Origin: CAYVAP01 sp964343195 | GTDB taxonomy: Bacteria; Bacteroidota; Bacteroidia; J057 | Length of the DNA: 56,908 nucleotides | Direction: 5' to 3' | Assembly: GCA_964343195.1 (NCBI GenBank) | Contig: CAYFIR010000028.1 | Span: 1 to 56,908, forward strand | In this document: positions 7,998 to 15,669 of the stretch, one piece after another | How positions within the stretch are numbered: the stretch's first letter is position 1 | Layout: each line of letters opens with the position of its first letter | Translations under genes and position numbers: made by a program | The notes under the pieces: model-generated | What the model was told of the DNA's origin: nothing | Database searches by the model: none | The model's input: the letters and a program-made list of their open reading frames with translations, nothing else

Positions 7998-9227
7998 ATG
8001 AACCCTTACCACTCACAGAACCCTCAACAACTACTGGCCCTCAAACGGCTGGAAGCTGACGCATTGCTCGATGTGCTCAGGACGATCAACCATTCAGATA
8101 TGACCATTGAGAACCTCTGCTCAATTGCACGGCTGGTGCTCAGGGGTCAATTGGGGGTGAAGAGGATGGCTTTCTATTACCAGTTTCAGGACGAATGGCA
8201 TGAAGGTATCCGTCTGGGATTTCGGCAGCTTTCAGATCAGGCCAATACAGAGGTTCACCATATCTCCAGGACAACAGAAATAATGGAGGAGGACCACCCC
8301 TCCCTTCACAAAATGGAGGTTGAGTATGTGGTTGCCATCTCGAATGGTAATAATACCGTCGCATATTTTCTGATTGCAGAATTTGCAGACTCTCCGGTAG
8401 AAGCTCAAAATGACCTGATCTTTATCGAAACGATCGGTAACATTTTGGCTGTAGCCATCAATAACCGGCAGCTCATCCAGGAAAAACTGGACCAGGAGTC
8501 CCTGCGACGTGAACTTGAAGTAGCAGAGGCCATTCAGCGTCAACTGCTTATCAGTGATTTTTCCCGATATCAGGACATTGATGTCCACGCGATTAACATC
8601 GCCCATCACCGCGTAGGGGGAGACTTTTACGATGTGATCAAAAAGGGGAACGGAATTACCTTTCTCTGTATCGCCGATGTTTCCGGCAAAGGCATCGGAG
8701 CCGCTCTCCTCATGTCCAACCTTCAGGCTAACCTCAGAGCCCTCTGTGCTCAATACAACGACCTCAAGGAAATCATTACGGAGCTCAACCGCATCCTGTA
8801 CCAGATTACCATCGGGGAAAAGTTTGTCACCCTGTTTCTCGCTCGTGTTGACACAGTCAATATGCACCTGGATTTCATCAATGCAGGGCATAACTACCCC
8901 ATCTTTCTAAAAAAGAATGACCATGCCCAATCGCTGAAGTCCGGCTGTATTCTACTGGGCATTACCCCGGAGGTCCACCCTGAAGAAGGCAGACTGGAAA
9001 TAAAGCCTGGCGACACCCTGTTCGCCTACACCGATGGAGTGGTCGAGCAACATGATCGCACGGGTAAGGAAATGTATGGAACAGACCGGCTGGTTCAGTT
9101 CCTGATCAGCCGTGAGTTTCCCAGTTCCAAGAAGATGATTGACGAGGTTCAGACCAACCTGATGCAGTTCGCAGGGGAGGAGCCAACCTCAGATGATATC
9201 ACCATCCTTGGTGTTAGATTTATTTAA
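7998..9227 (+). CDS. GAF-domain PP2C/SpoIIE-type serine phosphatase
   Basis: A 409-aa cytosolic RsbU-like phosphatase. Residues ~20-160 form a GAF-like sensor; a helical linker (~160-185, LDQESLRRELEVAEAIQRQL) leads into the SpoIIE domain (~190-408). Metal-binding Asp motifs are intact: RVGGDFYDV, ADVSGKGIGAAL, YTDGVVEQHD and SDDITILGV. Family members dephosphorylate anti-anti-sigma (STAS) proteins in partner-switching stress pathways. No anti-sigma or STAS gene is next to it here, so the partner is unknown. It is a single gene, separated from its neighbours by a terminator upstream and an 80-bp gap downstream. Confidence 0.9.
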   Translation: MNPYHSQNPQQLLALKRLEADALLDVLRTINHSDMTIENLCSIARLVLRGQLGVKRMAFYYQFQDEWHEGIRLGFRQLSDQANTEVHHISRTTEIMEEDHPSLHKMEVEYVVAISNGNNTVAYFLIAEFADSPVEAQNDLIFIETIGNILAVAINNRQLIQEKLDQESLRRELEVAEAIQRQLLISDFSRYQDIDVHAINIAHHRVGGDFYDVIKKGNGITFLCIADVSGKGIGAALLMSNLQANLRALCAQYNDLKEIITELNRILYQITIGEKFVTLFLARVDTVNMHLDFINAGHNYPIFLKKNDHAQSLKSGCILLGITPEVHPEEGRLEIKPGDTLFAYTDGVVEQHDRTGKEMYGTDRLVQFLISREFPSSKKMIDEVQTNLMQFAGEEPTSDDITILGVRFI

Positions 9228-9309
9228 AAAGCCCGTACAATCCTTTCCCCCTTTAATGTGATATTTACGGCGTACTGAACAGTAAACCCTGCCTAATCTT
9301 TTTTTTTCA

Positions 9310-10701
9310 ATGAAGCTATTTGAAACCCATAACCTGGAAATACTTAACGGCCATGCCGCCGAGGTTGCAGAACGACTCAGGACCAAGGAAGCCATAATTG
9401 GAGTGGTCGGACTGGGATATGTTGGGATGCCCATTGCCCTGGAATTTGCCAAAAAGGGCTTTTCGGTTCGCGGAATTGACGTATCCGAGAAAAAGATCGA
9501 AATGCTCAATCGCGGAGAGAACTTCATTGAAGACCTGCAGGATGATGAAGTTGCGGCCGAGGTTGCCAATGGCAGGTTGAAGGCATCTACCAGCTATGCC
9601 CCCCTGGCTGAAGCTGATGTTATTTTCATTGCGGTACCTACCCCTTTCAATGATAACAAGGATCCTGACATCACCTTTATCAAGCAGGCGAGTAAGGGAA
9701 TCAGCGAAGTTATCACAAATGGGACGTTGGTTATCCTAAAAAGTACGACCTTCCCTGGTACCACCGAGGATCACGTCAAGCCGGAAATTGACAAAAGCGG
9801 CCTCAAAATGGGGCAGGACTATTATCTGGCTTTCAGCCCCGAGCGGGTGGATCCGGGTAATAAAACCTGGCATACCGGTAATACCCCAATCGTAGTGGGA
9901 GGCGTTGAGGAGCAAAGCTCCATCCTGGCTTCCTGGGCAAACAACCAGATCATTGAGAAAGTCTATATCGTAGACAATCCCCGGATCGCCGAAATGGAAA
10001 AGCTACTGGAAAACATCTTCCGGAGCGTCAACATTGCCCTGGTAAATGAACTGGCCATCCTATGCGAACGAATGGGAGGAATCAATATCTGGGAAGTAAT
10101 CGAAGCGGCCAGTACCAAACCATTTGGGTACCTGAAGTTTACACCAGGTCCAGGCGTCGGTGGGCACTGTATCCCCATTGACCCCTACTACCTGTCATGG
10201 CTGGCCAGGGCCTATGACTTCGAGACCCGCTTCATCACCCTGGCGGCCAATGTAAATGAAGGCATGCCCTATCATGTCACGGATCTGGTGGTACGGGAAA
10301 TTTCTCGTCAGCCTATCACCCTGGAGCAGGCTCGTGTGCTTATCCTTGGTGCATCTTTTAAGAAAAACGTTAAGGATCTCCGCCACTCTCCATCAGAAGC
10401 CATCATCTATCGCCTCCTGGCAAATGGCATCGGACACGTGGACTATAGCGATCCCTGGGCCCCTGAGTATCAGGCTGCTGGCAAGACCTATTACTCTGTA
10501 GACCTTACCCCAGAGACCATTGCTTCCTATCATACTGTCGTGATGGTAACCGACCACGATGACTTTGACATTCCCTTTGTTGTGGAGCATGCCCGCAATG
10601 TCATCGACACCCGCAACATGACCAAGGACATCACAGAGGGAAGGGAAAAAATCACCCTGATAGGCCATAGCAAGGAGAAGACCAACCTCGTGATGCACTA
10701 A
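9310..10701 (+). CDS. nucleotide-sugar 6-dehydrogenase (WbpA/TviB type)
   Basis: A 463-aa NAD-dependent enzyme oxidising the C6 hydroxyl of a UDP-hexose to a uronic acid for surface polysaccharide. Order of parts: Rossmann NAD site VVGLGYVGMPIALEFA (~33-48) with acidic GIDVSEKK; central helix region with SFSPERVDPGN, which in my experience marks the WbpA/UDP-GlcNAc 6-dehydrogenase branch; and the catalytic cysteine in GVGGHCIPIDPYYLSW. The C-terminal UDP-binding domain (~325-450) contains ILGASFKKNVKDLRHSPSE. Length is typical. No other polysaccharide gene adjoins it, so the precise sugar (GlcNAc, ManNAc or Glc) is not decided. Confidence 0.9.
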   Translation: MKLFETHNLEILNGHAAEVAERLRTKEAIIGVVGLGYVGMPIALEFAKKGFSVRGIDVSEKKIEMLNRGENFIEDLQDDEVAAEVANGRLKASTSYAPLAEADVIFIAVPTPFNDNKDPDITFIKQASKGISEVITNGTLVILKSTTFPGTTEDHVKPEIDKSGLKMGQDYYLAFSPERVDPGNKTWHTGNTPIVVGGVEEQSSILASWANNQIIEKVYIVDNPRIAEMEKLLENIFRSVNIALVNELAILCERMGGINIWEVIEAASTKPFGYLKFTPGPGVGGHCIPIDPYYLSWLARAYDFETRFITLAANVNEGMPYHVTDLVVREISRQPITLEQARVLILGASFKKNVKDLRHSPSEAIIYRLLANGIGHVDYSDPWAPEYQAAGKTYYSVDLTPETIASYHTVVMVTDHDDFDIPFVVEHARNVIDTRNMTKDITEGREKITLIGHSKEKTNLVMH

Positions 10702-10742
10702 GTGTTAGGGCAAATCAGCAAATAGCAGCAGGAATCCTGCAG

Positions 10743-10778
10743 AACGCTCAGCCGATCAGCTGGGCGTTTTTCTTTTTC
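10743..10778 (+). terminator. terminator of the nucleotide-sugar dehydrogenase gene
   Basis: AACGCTCAGC (10743-10752) pairs with GCTGGGCGTT (10759-10768, one G-U), followed by a T-rich run. The hairpin contains the last codons and stop codon (10748-10750) of the convergent gene, so one sequence serves both. Confidence 0.85.
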
Positions 10779-11275
10779 TTTCGCCTTCTGAAAGGGAGGG
10801 ACAATCCCCCCATTAGCAACCAGCCAAGAGTTAATCCAAGGATCCCATACCCCACATTTAAGGGAGCTAGCTTTAGATTGGGCTCAAAGGAGAGGGAGGT
10901 TCTCAGGTTGTGATCCAGGGTGGTAGCAAGAAACATCGGGCGCCACCAGTCAGCCTTGCTCATTAGGACCTCATAGGCTTCTTCATACCGCCGATATCTT
11001 TCCAGGGTATTTTCAAGGAGTTGTAGGGAGTCTCTGCTTTGCCCATCTCCCTGTCTCATCTCCTCCAGATAAACCTCTGTACTTAACCTCAGTACTTTTG
11101 CCTCCCGTTCTGCATCGCTGATTCGGGCATAGGCCACATCTTTGGTCTGCTTGAGGTGCTCTGAGTATTGATCGGTATATGTTGGGGCAAGGGAAAACAC
11201 GATGGCCAGGGCTGCACAGACAACCCGATCTATCCAGTTCCAGATCCAGCCAACCAGTTTTTCCAGAATATCCAT
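10748..11275 (-). CDS. DUF2937-like two-span membrane protein
   Basis: A 175-aa protein starting at the ATG at 11275 (MDILEKLVGWIWNWIDRVVC); a TTG 36 bp upstream is less likely. Hydrophobic segments lie near residues 10-30 and 135-155, enclosing a charged helical region, and the tail is strongly basic (PFRRRKKKKNAQ), so the C-terminus should be cytoplasmic. The pattern of an N-terminal helix then PTYTDQYSEHLKQ and a long helix ending in a second span resembles the DUF2937 family. Function unknown. It is convergent with the dehydrogenase gene and preceded by an odd minus-strand terminator. Confidence 0.65.
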   Translation of the reverse strand: MDILEKLVGWIWNWIDRVVCAALAIVFSLAPTYTDQYSEHLKQTKDVAYARISDAEREAKVLRLSTEVYLEEMRQGDGQSRDSLQLLENTLERYRRYEEAYEVLMSKADWWRPMFLATTLDHNLRTSLSFEPNLKLAPLNVGYGILGLTLGWLLMGGLSLPFRRRKKKKNAQLIG

Positions 11276-11602
11276 GGGAAGGTTTTTCCCTGAAGGTAGG
11301 GAAAAAAACAAAAAACAGGGTCAAAAAGACCCTGTCATTGGTAAGGAGGCTTTACGAACCTTTAGCAAGGATATAAAACCATGTGTTGAGATAAGGTTTA
11401 GTCAGTAGCAATTGATACTACCCCCTCCAGACGTAAAGGATTTCCCAAACGCTGCAAGCCATCTCATTTTTTTTTAAAACGAATCCGCAGACTCATCAGT
11501 TTTAAGGATGTAGATGGTTACTTTTCCGCCATTAAGACATCAAAACCCCGTTCTGGTTTCTCAAAAAATTTTCCTGGCTTTTCACCAACCACCACAAACC
11601 CA
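11276..11602. other. intergenic region between divergent genes
   Basis: No convincing gene in 327 bp. It holds the minus-strand terminator-like hairpin at 11300-11335 and, near 11470, a run of nine T. No clear TAnnTTTG promoter box is seen on either strand. Confidence 0.6.
11300..11335 (-). terminator. orphan minus-strand terminator or attenuator
   Basis: ACAGGGTC (11315-11322) and GACCCTGT (11328-11335) form a perfect 8-bp stem with a 5-nt loop. Read on the minus strand it is followed by a T run interrupted by one G, the form of an intrinsic terminator; on the plus strand there is no T run. It lies only ~25 bp before the DUF2937-like start and after no known minus-strand gene. It could attenuate that gene or end a small RNA. 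Confidence 0.6.
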
Positions 11603-12496
11603 ATGGCCAAACCACTAGGAATATCTCTATCAGGCGGCGGCGTCAGAGGTATCGCCCATATCGGCGTACTTCAGGCACTAGCTGAAAATGATCTGCACCC
11701 TGCACAAATCTCAGGAGCCAGCGCAGGTGCGCTTGTTGGCGCTCTTTACGCAGCAGGTCATCCACCAGCCGACATACTCAAAATTTTCAAGGAATCTTCT
11801 CTGAGCAAGCTGTTCAAGGTGGGCCTTCCCACTACCGGATTGGCTGACAACAAGTACCTGATGGAAGTCCTCGCCGACTACATCAAGGAAGACAGTTTTG
11901 AAGCCCTTGAAAAAAAGCTTCATGTTTCCGTAACCAATATGACCACCGGTCAATATGAGATCATCAGTGAAGGCGAATTGTTCAAGGTGCTAGCCGCCTC
12001 TGCCTCCATCCCCATCCTTTTCAATGGCTGGGAAATGAATGGGGATTTTTACGTAGACGGAGGAGTCCTTAACAACCTTCCCATCGAGCCTCTCCTGGGC
12101 AAAAGCTATCCCATCATTGGGGTAAACGTAACGCCCATCGGACGCAAAGACGAACTTGATGGATTGTTAACTGTTGGATACCGTGCCTTTGATCTGGTCA
12201 TGTGGGGGAATGTAGCTCCCAGGATCAAGCAGTGTGACATCATCCTACAGCCTCAGGCTGATGACTTTGCGCTTTTTGACGTCAAGGCAATGGATGAAAT
12301 CTACCAGCGGGGGTATGATACCGCCATGAGTCAAATGGAAACTATTTTGTCCAAGACCAAACTGACCACCAAGCCGGCTCCTGCCCCTACGCTTGAAAAA
12401 AAAGCCCTTTCTGAAGCTGCATCACAGGCTTCTCCCAACGTAGGACAGAGGATTGGCAATTTTTTCAGAAGAATCCCTGGCTGGTTCGGTAATTGA
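11603..12496 (+). CDS. patatin-like phospholipase
   Basis: A 297-aa lipid acyl hydrolase of the RssA/patatin group. The oxyanion loop SLSGGGVRGIAH (8-19), nucleophile elbow GASAG with Ser40, and catalytic Asp152 in YVDGGVLNNLP are all present, so the Ser-Asp dyad is complete. No signal peptide, so it is likely cytosolic or membrane-peripheral. The last ~50 residues are a low-complexity Pro/Ala/Lys linker and a basic amphipathic tail (GQRIGNFFRRIPGWFGN) that could bind membrane. Natural substrate unknown. It is followed by the thioredoxin lipoprotein on the same strand, with a promoter-like site in the gap. Confidence 0.9.
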   Translation: MAKPLGISLSGGGVRGIAHIGVLQALAENDLHPAQISGASAGALVGALYAAGHPPADILKIFKESSLSKLFKVGLPTTGLADNKYLMEVLADYIKEDSFEALEKKLHVSVTNMTTGQYEIISEGELFKVLAASASIPILFNGWEMNGDFYVDGGVLNNLPIEPLLGKSYPIIGVNVTPIGRKDELDGLLTVGYRAFDLVMWGNVAPRIKQCDIILQPQADDFALFDVKAMDEIYQRGYDTAMSQMETILSKTKLTTKPAPAPTLEKKALSEAASQASPNVGQRIGNFFRRIPGWFGN

Positions 12497-12516
12497 CACC
12501 CTATTAGCTATCTTTA
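12485..12516 (+). promoter_or_regulatory. candidate promoter for the thioredoxin lipoprotein
   Basis: TTCG (12485-12488), 20 nt, then TATCTTTA (12509-12516), one mismatch from TAnnTTTG. It begins inside the 3' end of the patatin gene and gives a leader of ~30 nt. Confidence 0.4.
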
Positions 12517-12550
12517 GCGCTGATTTTATCCAATCCGCCAATCTAAAAAT

Positions 12551-13333
12551 ATGCGTTTTTACATCATTCTATTGGCCGTCCTTGCCATGGCTGGAGTAGC
12601 TTGCGACAGCATCAAAGGAAGTCAAAAGCCCCAGAATCGGGTTGACAGCATGAGCTATGCCCTGGGACAAAACTGGGGTTCTGGCCTAAAGAGCGATATC
12701 ATGGACCAGGGAATCGAGCTCAACACCGAAGCCCTGATGGAAGGCCTGCGTGCGAGTGCCGAAGGTGATTCCGCCAATCAGAAACTGACTGATCAGGACA
12801 TTCAGATATTGCTGTTTAACCTGCAACAGATGATGCAGGCCAACCAGCCACAACAACCTCAGCAGCCTACCAGCAACACCAACCCCAATGGGGCTAACGG
12901 ATCTCGCGTCCGTGTGGGACAGCCTGCTCCCAATTTTACCCAGCAAAACCCTGATGGACAGGACATCAGCCTCAGCGACCTGCGTGGCAGCTATGTTATG
13001 ATCGACTTCTGGGCTAGCTGGTGCCGCCCTTGCCGTATGGAAAATCCCAACGTTGTACGTGTTTACAACAAGTACCACGACAAAGGATTTGAAATCATCG
13101 GGGTAAGCCTGGACCGTAGCCGCGACTCCTGGATCGGTGCCATCAAGCAGGATGGACTGACCTGGAAGCATGTCAGTGACCTACAGTTCTGGCAAAATGC
13201 CGTTGCCCAGCAGTATGGGGTAAACGCCATTCCCTTTACCGTACTGGTTGATCCCAAAGGTGTGGTAATCGCCACTGAGCTCCGCGGTCGCGCCCTGGAG
13301 AGCAAGCTTGCAGAACTCCTTGGTGATTCCTGA
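12551..13333 (+). CDS. lipoprotein with FKBP_N-like and TlpA-type thioredoxin domains
   Basis: A 260-aa envelope protein. The N-terminal hydrophobic segment ends at Cys18 (AMAGVACDS), a plausible lipid-attachment site. Residues ~28-95 (VDSMSYALGQNWGSGLK..., then helices) resemble the dimerisation region that precedes FKBP-type prolyl isomerases of the Mip/FkpA group, but no isomerase domain follows. After a Gln/Pro/Asn linker (~98-118), residues 120-258 are an AhpC/TSA-TlpA thioredoxin fold with active site WASWCRPC (Cys158, Cys161). It likely handles thiol-disulfide exchange in the periplasm as a dimer. TlpA-like proteins with other N-terminal domains are common in Bacteroidota. Confidence 0.85.
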   Translation: MRFYIILLAVLAMAGVACDSIKGSQKPQNRVDSMSYALGQNWGSGLKSDIMDQGIELNTEALMEGLRASAEGDSANQKLTDQDIQILLFNLQQMMQANQPQQPQQPTSNTNPNGANGSRVRVGQPAPNFTQQNPDGQDISLSDLRGSYVMIDFWASWCRPCRMENPNVVRVYNKYHDKGFEIIGVSLDRSRDSWIGAIKQDGLTWKHVSDLQFWQNAVAQQYGVNAIPFTVLVDPKGVVIATELRGRALESKLAELLGDS

Positions 13334-13342
13334 TACAAAAAA

Positions 13343-13373
13343 TTTGCGACCGACCTAGAATTACTTATCTTTG
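13343..13373 (+). promoter_or_regulatory. promoter of rplU-rpmA
   Basis: TTTG (13343-13346), 19 nt, TATCTTTG (13366-13373): an exact match to the Bacteroidota -33/-7 consensus. Transcription would start near 13377, leaving a ~19-nt leader before rplU. Confidence 0.75.
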
Positions 13374-13395
13374 CACACTCAAAATCTCAAGGTCC

Positions 13396-13707
13396 ATGTA
13401 CGCAGTTGTAAATATTCAGGGATTCCAGTTTAAAGTGGAAGAGGGGCAGTCACTATATGTGAACCGCCTCAGCAACGAGCCCGGAGACTCAATCGAGCTC
13501 AGCGAGGTATTGCTTATTGACAATGACGGTGACGTAACCGTAGGTAAGCCCGTAGTAGAAGGGGCTTCAGTAAAAGCCAAAGTGCTTGAGCACCTGAAGG
13601 ATGACAAAATCATCGTCTTCAAGAAGAAGCGCCGCAAAGGTTACCGCAAGAAGAATGGTCACCGCCAGTACCTGTCTCAAATTGAAATCGAATCTATCAC
13701 CGTCTAA
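13396..13707 (+). CDS. rplU: 50S ribosomal protein L21
   Basis: A 103-aa protein of the large ribosomal subunit that contacts 23S rRNA. MYAVVNIQGFQFKVEEGQ at the start and the basic FKKKRRKGYRKKNGHRQ near the C-terminus are diagnostic of L21. Length is typical. It is followed after 14 bp by rpmA, the near-universal rplU-rpmA pair, under the consensus promoter at 13343-13373. Confidence 0.97.
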   Translation: MYAVVNIQGFQFKVEEGQSLYVNRLSNEPGDSIELSEVLLIDNDGDVTVGKPVVEGASVKAKVLEHLKDDKIIVFKKKRRKGYRKKNGHRQYLSQIEIESITV

Positions 13708-13721
13708 AGAAATAAATCCTC

Positions 13722-14000
13722 ATGGCACACAAAAAAGGGGGAGGTAGTTCCCGTAACGGCCGCGATTCAGAAAGTAATCGCCTTGGTGTAAAAGTATTTG
13801 GAGGCCAGGACGTAGTAGCTGGCAACATTCTCGTGCGCCAGCGTGGTACTCGTTTCCGTGCCGGAGAAAATGTAGGAATGGGCAAAGACCATACACTCTT
13901 TGCTCTTACTGATGGAGAAGTTAAGTACTATGACCGTACTTACAACCGCAAGACCCGCAAGATGGTAACGGTTGTTCCCAGCAGCAACGGAGAAGCATAA
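13722..14000 (+). CDS. rpmA: 50S ribosomal protein L27
   Basis: A 92-aa large-subunit protein whose N-terminus reaches the peptidyl-transferase centre. MAHKKGGGSSRNGRDSESNR and the downstream KVFGGQDVVAGNILVRQRGT are highly conserved L27 sequence. There is no N-terminal cleavable extension of the Firmicutes kind. Co-transcribed with rplU and followed by a bidirectional terminator. Confidence 0.98.
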   Translation: MAHKKGGGSSRNGRDSESNRLGVKVFGGQDVVAGNILVRQRGTRFRAGENVGMGKDHTLFALTDGEVKYYDRTYNRKTRKMVTVVPSSNGEA

Positions 14001-14024
14001 GCTCTCGCCCTACTAACCAAATAA

Positions 14025-14056
14025 AAACCTCGCATCGGCTTCGATGCGAGGTTTTT
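14025..14056. terminator. bidirectional terminator between rpmA and the B12 operon
   Basis: AAACCTCGCATCG and CGATGCGAGGTTT form a perfect 13-bp stem with a GCTT-like loop, flanked by A on one side and T on the other. It can end transcription of rplU-rpmA (+) and of the convergent btuB operon (-). Confidence 0.9.
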
Positions 14057-14079
14057 TGTTTATTAAAAAAGTTGCCCCC

Positions 14080-15669
14080 CTATAACTTGAGCCATCTTGA
14101 CTGCCAGCTTTTCCCGTTGCCAATACCGCGTATCATGTAAGTGCCAGCAGGAATATCAGCAAGATCCCGCCACTCAATGTCCTTGCCGGAGTGCATAGAC
14201 AATTCCTTTAGCACCCGTCCCTGGATGTCAATGATCTGCACTACCCCACTCCATGGCTCTGCCAGGCTGATTTTCAGCAATCCTGTGCCGGGGTTGGGAG
14301 AAATGGAAGCCTGGAGCTTTTCATAGGTAATGATGGAACTACTGCCATCAATCTCGATTCTTAACCAGGCCGTATCTGCGTCTCCCCATTCATCCATTAC
14401 ACGGTACCGAACCGAGTCGGAGAAGGTTCCACTACCGCCACCCGTTGTGTGGGACGAAGTATAGACCAGGGTATCCCCCCTTAAATATGCTTCCCCAAAG
14501 TTTGGCATCTCGATTAACTCCACACTCACCCTGGCTCCGGGATCGCGGTCAACGATGCTTAGCAATACCTGCACAGAATCTCCCATCACCACCATCGTAT
14601 CTACTGAAGCAACTTCCGGCACCTGGTTATACACCAACTCAATTACCTCAGGTGAATACCCTGTGTATAGCGTATCCAGGCGGCCTCCTTGCTGATCATA
14701 GATTATGCCACCGGTGTAGGAGAAATAGTCAGTCTGGGTGATGTAAAACCTGCCTGCCAGGGTGTCCAATGCAAACCCTGAGATCACCGTATCGACGACC
14801 CCGGCCTGGACAACACTTCTACTCAACAGGTCATATTGAGCGATATCCCCATTAGCCACAGTGTAGAAGTCCCCATTGCCATCAAAGTCAAAACGTGAGC
14901 CATAGCTTCCCGGATCAATGTCCGCATTGGCAGTATCAGTGGTAGCCAACTGAGTGTTAAGGTCGAAAGTCGTAATGGAATTAGAGGTGCCATTCAGTCC
15001 AAAAATCTGAGTCCCTACCTTTACCAATGGTCCAAGGTCCTCAGCATTTTGATTTACCTGGAGGGTATCCTCCACTACGAGGGTATTCAGGTTGAGCTTT
15101 ACCAGGAACCCGGCAGAGTCACTAAATGATGAACTGGTATAATTCTGAGTGAGGTAGGCATATTCCCCCTCAACAACAATGCTTTTTACTGGCAGGGCCA
15201 AAGCGGGTACACTATCCAGCAGAGCCAGGGACTTTCGATCAAAGACTCGCAAGTTGTTGGGATAGGGATCAGTGGATCCGAAGGGGAGATAAAAATTTCC
15301 GACGAGAAGCAGGCTATCGGTAACTGCCATACAGATGGTACTCTCCCCACCAAATGCTACGATTGCTTCCCGACTTTCTCCTGCCAGGTCATATCTCACA
15401 ATTGAATCCTGAGCTGCCAGAAAGGCCACCGATCCCTCGACCAGAATGTCCTGCACCGATGTCACTCCGATGGTATCCAACGCCCGATAAGTGCCATCCT
15501 CCGGGTTATAAATCTGGATATTGGCCGGGTTGGCGGGAAATCCCGGGTTTGGATCAAACTGACCGCCATTGACGATCAGCACTTGCTTGGTAACGGTGGT
15601 TTGAGCCATAAGGCTCCCAGGGCTCGGCCACAGTAGCAGGCCCAGCCATAGTGTAAAAAGATACTTCAT
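14080..15669 (-). CDS. T9SS-exported beta-propeller protein, candidate surface B12-binding protein (BtuG-like)
   Basis: A 529-aa secreted protein. The ATG at 15669 overlaps the TGA of the upstream btuB-like gene by one base (TGATG), implying translational coupling. Parts: signal peptide (ends LMAQ); a propeller of ~330 residues with repeated blades of the type VLIVNGG..., IQIYNPEDGTYRAL, VTSVQDILVEGSVAFLAAQD; a beta-sandwich of ~90 residues (QVPEVASVDTMVV...); and a C-terminal T9SS type A sorting domain (SISPNPGTGLLKISLAE ... GTYMIRGIG). The blade pattern, with SVQDI after the first blade, is that of the YncE/DUF5074 group, which includes Bacteroides BtuG, a very tight surface B12 binder that caps BtuB. 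Being second in a cobalamin-riboswitch operon after btuB supports the same role. Unlike BtuG it has no lipobox and carries a T9SS signal. Confidence 0.8.
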   Translation of the reverse strand: MKYLFTLWLGLLLWPSPGSLMAQTTVTKQVLIVNGGQFDPNPGFPANPANIQIYNPEDGTYRALDTIGVTSVQDILVEGSVAFLAAQDSIVRYDLAGESREAIVAFGGESTICMAVTDSLLLVGNFYLPFGSTDPYPNNLRVFDRKSLALLDSVPALALPVKSIVVEGEYAYLTQNYTSSSFSDSAGFLVKLNLNTLVVEDTLQVNQNAEDLGPLVKVGTQIFGLNGTSNSITTFDLNTQLATTDTANADIDPGSYGSRFDFDGNGDFYTVANGDIAQYDLLSRSVVQAGVVDTVISGFALDTLAGRFYITQTDYFSYTGGIIYDQQGGRLDTLYTGYSPEVIELVYNQVPEVASVDTMVVMGDSVQVLLSIVDRDPGARVSVELIEMPNFGEAYLRGDTLVYTSSHTTGGGSGTFSDSVRYRVMDEWGDADTAWLRIEIDGSSSIITYEKLQASISPNPGTGLLKISLAEPWSGVVQIIDIQGRVLKELSMHSGKDIEWRDLADIPAGTYMIRGIGNGKSWQSRWLKL

